DNA of 64,000 nucleotides, from NCBI RefSeq assembly GCF_003072645.1, contig NZ_CP028897.1, positions 1,749,658 through 1,813,657 of the forward strand, in the 5' to 3' direction. The notes under the pieces were generated by a model, which ran no database searches, was not told the DNA's origin, and saw only the letters and a list, made by a program, of their open reading frames with translations. The position numbers and the translations under genes were made by a program. This document shows positions 58,618 through 64,000 of the stretch, one piece after another; the stretch's first letter is position 1; every line of letters begins with the position of its first letter. The stretch is from Dongshaea marina. GTDB taxonomy: Bacteria; Pseudomonadota; Gammaproteobacteria; Enterobacterales; Aeromonadaceae.

Positions 58618-59106
58618 ATGGATATTTACCAGTTTTTGCAGCAGCACCAGATCAGCTACCAGCGTTTTGATCATCCAGCGGTCTATACCTGTGAACAGGC
58701 GAGTCGCCTGCGCCCCGAACTGCCCGGAGCTAAGTGCAAAAATCTCTTCCTGAGGGATAGAAAAGGGCGACGTCATTTTCTGGTCGTGGCTTGCGATCAT
58801 AAAATCGTTGATCTCAAGGCTTTGGCCGAGCAGCTTGGGTTATCAAGGCTGGGCCTGGCGTCGGCAGAGCGCTTAAAGCATTACCTGAGTCTGGAGCCGG
58901 GAGCGGTGAGCCTGCTGGCGATCATTCATGATTGTCAGCATAGAGTCGAGGTGGTGATTGATCGGGCGATCTGGAGCCAGGAGATACTACTCTGTCACCC
59001 CCTGGTCAATACCAGTACCCTGGCTATTCCAAAAATTGCAATCCAGACACTCCTGACAGAGACCGGGCACCAGCCTCTGATCCTGGATATCCCGGCCAGA
59101 GCTTAG
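58618..59106 (+). CDS. YbaK/ProXp-type aminoacyl-tRNA deacylase
   Basis: 162-residue single-domain trans-editing protein that hydrolyses mischarged tRNA (Ala-tRNAPro or similar). Family sequence: FDHPAVYTCEQASRLRPELPGAKCKNLFLRDRKG with the catalytic-type Lys in AKCKNLFL (near residue 41), later LEPGAVSLLAIIHD. The text is closest to the PrdX/ProXp-ala subgroup rather than YbaK itself. Divergent from glgC. Confidence 0.88.
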   Translation: MDIYQFLQQHQISYQRFDHPAVYTCEQASRLRPELPGAKCKNLFLRDRKGRRHFLVVACDHKIVDLKALAEQLGLSRLGLASAERLKHYLSLEPGAVSLLAIIHDCQHRVEVVIDRAIWSQEILLCHPLVNTSTLAIPKIAIQTLLTETGHQPLILDIPARA

Positions 59107-59284
59107 CTTTGAGCAGGGGGCAAGTCAGGGGAATATCAACCTTATGCAAGGTTTTTGAGCGGGGTCCCGAGTCTGTGAGTATAGAGCCTGGCTAAGGCTC
59201 TATACAGTGTATTTTTACAATACCAATGCTCCCGCCAGTCGGTATAATCTGCTGTTTTTGATCCCCCAAATTTCCAGGCACCCA

Positions 59285-60514
59285 ATGCGTATTCTTCACA
59301 CCTCAGACTGGCACCTTGGCCAGTATTTTATCACCAAGAGTCGTGCCGCTGAGCACCAGGCATTTATCAGCTGGCTGCTTTGCCAGGTGAGCGAACAAGA
59401 GATTGATGCCCTGATCATCGCAGGGGATCTTTTCGATACCGGCGCTCCCCCGAGCTATGCTCGCGAGTTGTATAACCGCTTTGTGGTGGATCTCAATCGC
59501 CTGGGCTGTCAATTGGTGGTTTTGGCTGGGAACCATGATTCGGTGGCTACCCTGGGTGAATCGCGGGAGCTGCTCGCATGCCTGAATACTCAGGTGATCC
59601 CCAAGGTTAGTGATGACCCTGGTTCACAACTGCTGGTGTTAAAAGATGCTCGCGGGGAGCCGGGAGCTATCTTGTGTGCCGTGCCCTATATTCGCCCCCG
59701 GGATGTGATGAAAAGCCGTGCGGGTGAATCCGGAGATGAGAAACAGCAGGCTCTGGGTGAGGCGATCGCAGAGCACTATCAAAGGCTCTACCAGTTAGCA
59801 CAGGAGCTGCGCGAGAGTTATGACGCATCTCTTCCGATTATCGCGACCGGCCACCTGACGGCGATGGGGGTTAGCTGCTCTGAGTCGGTGCGGGATATCT
59901 ATGTGGGAACCCTGGAGGCTTTTCCCGCCTCGCTTTTTCCGGCGTTTGATTATATTGCCCTGGGTCATATTCATCGTCCGCAGCGGGTAGGTAAGACAGA
60001 GCATATCCGCTATTCTGGCTCGCCTATTCCCCTGAGCTTTGATGAGCTAGGGAGCCAAAAGCAACTGCTGGTTGTTGAATTCACCGGAGGAAAACTCAGT
60101 TCGGTTGAGCCGCTTAACATCCCTTGCTTTCAACCCATGCAGGTCATCAGGGGTTCTCTTGCGAAGATAGAGCATCAGCTTGAGGCTCTGGATGACTCGG
60201 CTGAGCTTGCGCTATGGCTGAGTATTGAAGTACAGGGGCAGGAGTATCTTCACGATCTGCAGCAGCGGATCTCGGCGATGATCCATGGGCGTAACCTGGA
60301 GATACTCCAGTTAAGACGGGCCAGGGAGCGTTCGGGGCTCGCCTTGCAGCAGACCAAAGAGGTTCTCACCGAGCTAAAACCCCATGAAGTATTTGAAAAG
60401 CGCCTGGCTCTTGAGAGTTTTGAAACTGAGGACGAGCTCAGGCGGCGGGAGCGGTTGTGTCACACCTTTAGCCAGATCCTGAATCAACTTGAGAGCCGGG
60501 AGGAGCGGGCATGA
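59285..60514 (+). CDS. sbcD: Exonuclease SbcCD nuclease subunit SbcD
   Basis: 409-residue Mre11-type Mn2+ nuclease that, with SbcC, cleaves hairpins and protein-blocked DNA ends. Calcineurin-like phosphoesterase motifs in order: SDWHLG (about residues 7-12), [27 protein letters not shown]. The longer frame from 59207 is rejected, as [12 protein letters not shown] at 59285 is the family start. It overlaps sbcC by 4 bp. Confidence 0.96.
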   Translation: MRILHTSDWHLGQYFITKSRAAEHQAFISWLLCQVSEQEIDALIIAGDLFDTGAPPSYARELYNRFVVDLNRLGCQLVVLAGNHDSVATLGESRELLACLNTQVIPKVSDDPGSQLLVLKDARGEPGAILCAVPYIRPRDVMKSRAGESGDEKQQALGEAIAEHYQRLYQLAQELRESYDASLPIIATGHLTAMGVSCSESVRDIYVGTLEAFPASLFPAFDYIALGHIHRPQRVGKTEHIRYSGSPIPLSFDELGSQKQLLVVEFTGGKLSSVEPLNIPCFQPMQVIRGSLAKIEHQLEALDDSAELALWLSIEVQGQEYLHDLQQRISAMIHGRNLEILQLRRARERSGLALQQTKEVLTELKPHEVFEKRLALESFETEDELRRRERLCHTFSQILNQLESREERA

Positions 60515-63500
60515 AGATCCTGAGCCTGCGTTTTAAAAACATCAACTCCCTGAAGGGAGAGTGGAAAATCGATTTCACCCGGCCGCCTTTTTCTAACAAC
60601 GGGCTATTTGCGATCACCGGGGCGACGGGGGCGGGTAAAACCACCCTGCTGGATGCGATCTGCCTTGCTCTCTACCACGAGACTCCAAGACTTGGAGGGA
60701 TCTCAGCTTCCAGTAATGAACTGATGACCCGGGGGACCGCGGAGTGTCTTGCCGAGGTTGAGTTTGAGGTCAAGGGGCAGGGCTACCGGGCTTTTTGGAG
60801 CCAGCGCCGCTCCCGGGGGAAAGTGGATGGCAATCTGCAGGCCGCCAACGTCGAGTTAGCGCGAATCGAAGATAATGAGATCCTGGCCTCTAAGATCAAG
60901 GATAAGGCTGAGCAGATAGAGGCTCTCACCGGCCTGGATTTCAAGCGCTTCACCAAGTCGATGCTGCTCTCTCAGGGGCAGTTTGCTGCCTTTTTAAATG
61001 CCGATGCCAATGACAGAGCCGCCCTGCTCGAAGAGCTGACAGGAACGCTCATCTATGGGCAGATCTCGGAGCAGGTGTTCCTGCACTACAAAGACAAAAA
61101 AACAGAGCTTGAGCAGCTCAAGAGTCAGCTTGACGCTGTGGCCCTGCTTGATGATGAGAAGCTCAGTGCGCTCAGGCAAAAAGAGCAGCAACAAAGCACG
61201 TGTGAAAGGGAGCTTGAGCGGGAGCTACAAAAGGGCCAGTCGCACCTGCAGTGGTGGCGTGATGAAACAGCAGCCCAGCAGGCGCTGGAGGAGGCCAGCT
61301 CTGAACGGCAGGTGGCTCTTAAGCGCCTGCAGCAGGAGCAAGCAGATCTCCAGCGTCTGGAAGAGGCTGAGCCCGCCGAAAAACTGCGCCAACCCTTTAA
61401 CCTTTGTCTGACAACCAAGGATAAATTGGCTCAGGTACAAAAAGAGTTTCAGCAACTTGCTGAGCAAAAGAGCGAGCTTGAGGCAGAAACTCTCAAGGCT
61501 CATGCTGCATGGCAGCAACAGGAGTCTGAACTCAGGCAGTTAAAGGCGCAGCATGCTCAAAAGAATCTTTTGATAGAGAATGAGGTTTTGCCCCTGGATC
61601 AGCTCTGTAAACAGTTGAATCAGGAGCTTATTGAGCGACATGAGAAACAGCAGCAACAGCTAAGCCAGCTTACGGAGCAGGAGCAAACTCTTCACAGTGA
61701 AGGTCTGCAGCAAGCCGGGATTGAGCAAAAGTTTAAGGGGCTCGAGGAATACCTGGCCAGTCATGCCGGGGATGCTGAGTTGGATGGGCAGCTTAAGCTC
61801 TGGAGGGTGGAGTTTGAGCGCTTAGCGGATCTTGCCCGGGAGCAGAGCTCTCTTAATCAAAAAAATATCCTCCTGCAGCAGCAACAACGGGAGGCCGAGC
61901 AGTTTCTGGAGAGCCATCAGCAGCAAGTGGCCAGAGAGACACTGGAGCTTAATCAAAAGAGTCAGGCTCTGCAGCAGATTGAGATGCAGCTCACCCAGCT
62001 GACTCGCCAGCAGGATGCTTCTTCGCTGCAGCAGCAGATCCAGCAATTGACCGCCGGGCAGCCCCTTCGCTTTGAACTGCAGAGTATCGCAGAGGACTAT
62101 CTTGCTCAGCAGCAGGAGTTACACCTGGCCTCCCGGCAGAGGGAGGAGCTCAGCAGCGAGCTTGAATCGATTCAAAAGCAGCTTGATGAGGAGCGGCTGC
62201 GTTTTAAAGAAAAAAGAGCGCACCTTCAGGATCTTCAGGCATTGGTCGAGAAGGAGCGGCTTATTCTCAGCCTGAGTGAAGCCCGTGCCAGGTTGCAGCC
62301 CGGCGAGGCCTGCCCTCTGTGTGGCTCGACAGAGCACCCCCTGGTCGATAGCTATCAGGTTTTGGAGTTATCTGACTCAGAGCGGCGGACTCAGACATTG
62401 CAAACCGAGCTTAGCGCGCTCGAGCAGCTGGGCCAATCCCTCAGGGATGAGGTGCAACTAAAACAGGCAAAGTATGCAGAGCTCGAGCGCCGGCTGGATC
62501 AGCTTGGTCAAAAGCAAGCCGGGTATGTCGAGCGCTGGCAACAGCTGGTTTCAGAGCTACACCTTGAGCTGACCCTGGGGAATGGCGAGCAAATCGAGGG
62601 CTATCTTAGTAAGACACAGAGTCATATCGAGGCGCTTAATCAGCAGCTCCGGGAGATCCAGCAACTGCAGCAATCCCAGGGGCAGCTGCAGCATCAGCAG
62701 ATGCAACTCATCCAGGCCCATAGTGAGAGCCAGCACCAGCAGGTACGTCACGAGCAGCAACTTACCCAACTCAAGCGAGAGCAACAGCTGTTGGCAGAGC
62801 AGCATCAGCGCCTCGATGAACAGCAGCAACAACTTGAGAAGGGGTTATTACAGCAACTAGAGCCTCTCGGGTACCAATTGCCCGGAGATGGACAGCAGCA
62901 GGGCTGGCTGGAGCAACTGGAGGCATCTGCAAACCGCTGGAAACAATCTGAGCAGGAACGGCAGGGGCTAATCCTACAGCTTCTGGAGCAGCGGGACAAA
63001 GTTGAGCGCCTCACCCATCAGCGCGATGCGCAAAGGCTTCTGCTTGATGAGCATCAGGCAGAGCTCAATATCAAACAGCGAGAGTTCGATGAGAAGCGCC
63101 AGCTCAGAGTACAGCTATTTGCTGAGCAGGATGTTGATGAGGCCCGCCTTGAGATGCGTCAGCAGCTCCTAACGCAGGAGGAGGCTCAGCAGAGCAGCTT
63201 GACCCATTACCATGGGCTGAATCAGCAGCTCGAAAATCTAAAGGGGGGGGCGAGAGGCTTGAGCAGGATTGTCAGAAGTTGCAGCATGAGGTTGAACATC
63301 TGAGTCTGGAGTGGCACACGGCATTGGAGAATAGCCCGTTTGACGATGAAGGGGCATTTCGTCTGGCCCTGCTCAACGAGCAGGAAAAACAGCACTTATC
63401 TCGGCTAAAGCAGCAGCTGACGATCCAACTTGAGCGCTCGCTGGCCCTGGAAGAGCAAGCCAGGGAATCCCTGGATCGCATCCATGGAGCGGAGCATGCG

Positions 63501-64000
63501 AAGTTATGGAGCCAGCTGCCAATGGCTGAGGTGCAGCAGCAGTTGGTCGCCCTGGGACAACAACTCGATGCCCTTCGCGATCAGCAGACCGAGCTTCGGG
63601 TTTCACTTAAGCATGATCGGCAGTTACGTCAGCAGCAGGCAAACCTGTTGGAGCGAATGGCACAGCAGCAGCTGGAGTATGATGATCTAAGTTATCTCAA
63701 TGCCTTGATCGGATCTAAAAATGGCGATGCGTTCCGTAAGTTTGCACAGGGGCTGACCCTGGATCACCTGGTACACCTGGCCAATCGCCAGTTGCACAAG
63801 TTACATAGTCGTTATCAGTTACAACGAAAAGCGACCGGTGTTCTGGAGCTGGAGGTCCTGGACCTGTGGCAGGGGGATGAAGTGCGGGATACCCGAACTC
63901 TGTCTGGTGGGGAAAGCTTCCTGGTCAGCCTGGCCCTGGCCCTTGGGCTATCGGATCTGGTGAGTCATAAAACCTCTATTGAATCTCTATTTCTAGATGA
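60511..64000 (+). CDS. sbcC: Exonuclease SbcCD ATPase subunit SbcC (apparent frameshift, 3' end outside window)
   Basis: Rad50-type SMC ATPase. Walker [12 protein letters not shown] (residues 37-47), the Q-loop region [13 protein letters not shown], a long Gln/Glu/Leu-rich coiled coil, zinc hook CPLCG (Cys601 and Cys604), the returning coil, then the signature [17 protein letters not shown] and the first residues of Walker B (SLFLD), where the window ends. The frame breaks at eight G (63243-63250). Nine give [21 protein letters not shown], so the remaining 700 bp are the same gene. Palindromes elsewhere in the window are the kind of substrate SbcCD attacks. Confidence 0.95.

Noticed and set aside
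1-64000. tRNA, rRNA or tmRNA genes and an integrase attachment site
   Set aside because: No cloverleaf with T-loop sequence, rRNA segment or integrase gene was recognised, so the accessory region cannot be tied to tRNA-site integration.

Overview
The window reads as chromosome of a marine-type gammaproteobacterium, plausibly near Aeromonadales or Vibrionales. The basis is housekeeping genes that closely match enterobacterial and Vibrio families (scpABC-argK, ybiT, dbpA, umuDC, sbcDC, glgC), classical LexA and Fur operators, and IS1- and IS903-type insertion sequences. I cannot name the species from sequence alone. No rRNA, tRNA or CRISPR array was recognised.

Layout. 0-8.5 kb: a nucleoside hydrolase, then a cobalamin riboswitch leading a succinate-to-propionate operon (scpA-scpB-scpC-argK) and two small genes. 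8.5-12.3 kb: a Na+/alanine symporter and a DUF481 outer-membrane protein paired with an unknown inner-membrane-anchored protein. 12.3-22.5 kb: an accessory region of repeat debris, a MITE-like element, secreted proteins, a GH92 alpha-mannosidase and a double solute-binding protein. 22.5-24.2 kb: LexA-controlled umuDC. 24.3-33.5 kb: a probable mobile cassette for sulfite oxidation (soeABC-like plus a TauE-type exporter) lying between two IS1-family elements in the same orientation, each carrying an inserted 1041-bp IS903-type copy. 34-36 kb: a large PLP enzyme. 36.4-44.3 kb: a sensory operon of a periplasmic binding protein, a giant hybrid kinase, CheR, CheB and a second kinase. 44.3-48 kb: an epimerase-like protein and a MarR-controlled HlyD/DUF2955 efflux operon. 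48-51 kb: ybiT and dbpA. 52.4-55.2 kb: two copies of a 164-bp MITE flanking a Fur-box operon of an opine dehydrogenase and an EamA exporter, the most interesting functional candidate. 55-64 kb: an AEC transporter, a DUF2071 protein, glgC, a YbaK-type deacylase and sbcDC (sbcC runs off the end).

One caution covers the whole annotation. Ten genes are broken by what looks like a single missing G or C, nearly always in a G or C run, and in each the downstream frame continues the expected family sequence. This one-sided pattern points to systematic homopolymer under-calling in the assembly rather than ten pseudogenes. These genes are given here at full intended length with the break noted.

A second window-wide pattern is a family of very small hairpins with a nearly constant loop (TGGA, AGGA or GGA, usually closed by CA...TG) and freely varying but always complementary stems. 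They are concentrated in the repeat debris and in the MITEs.
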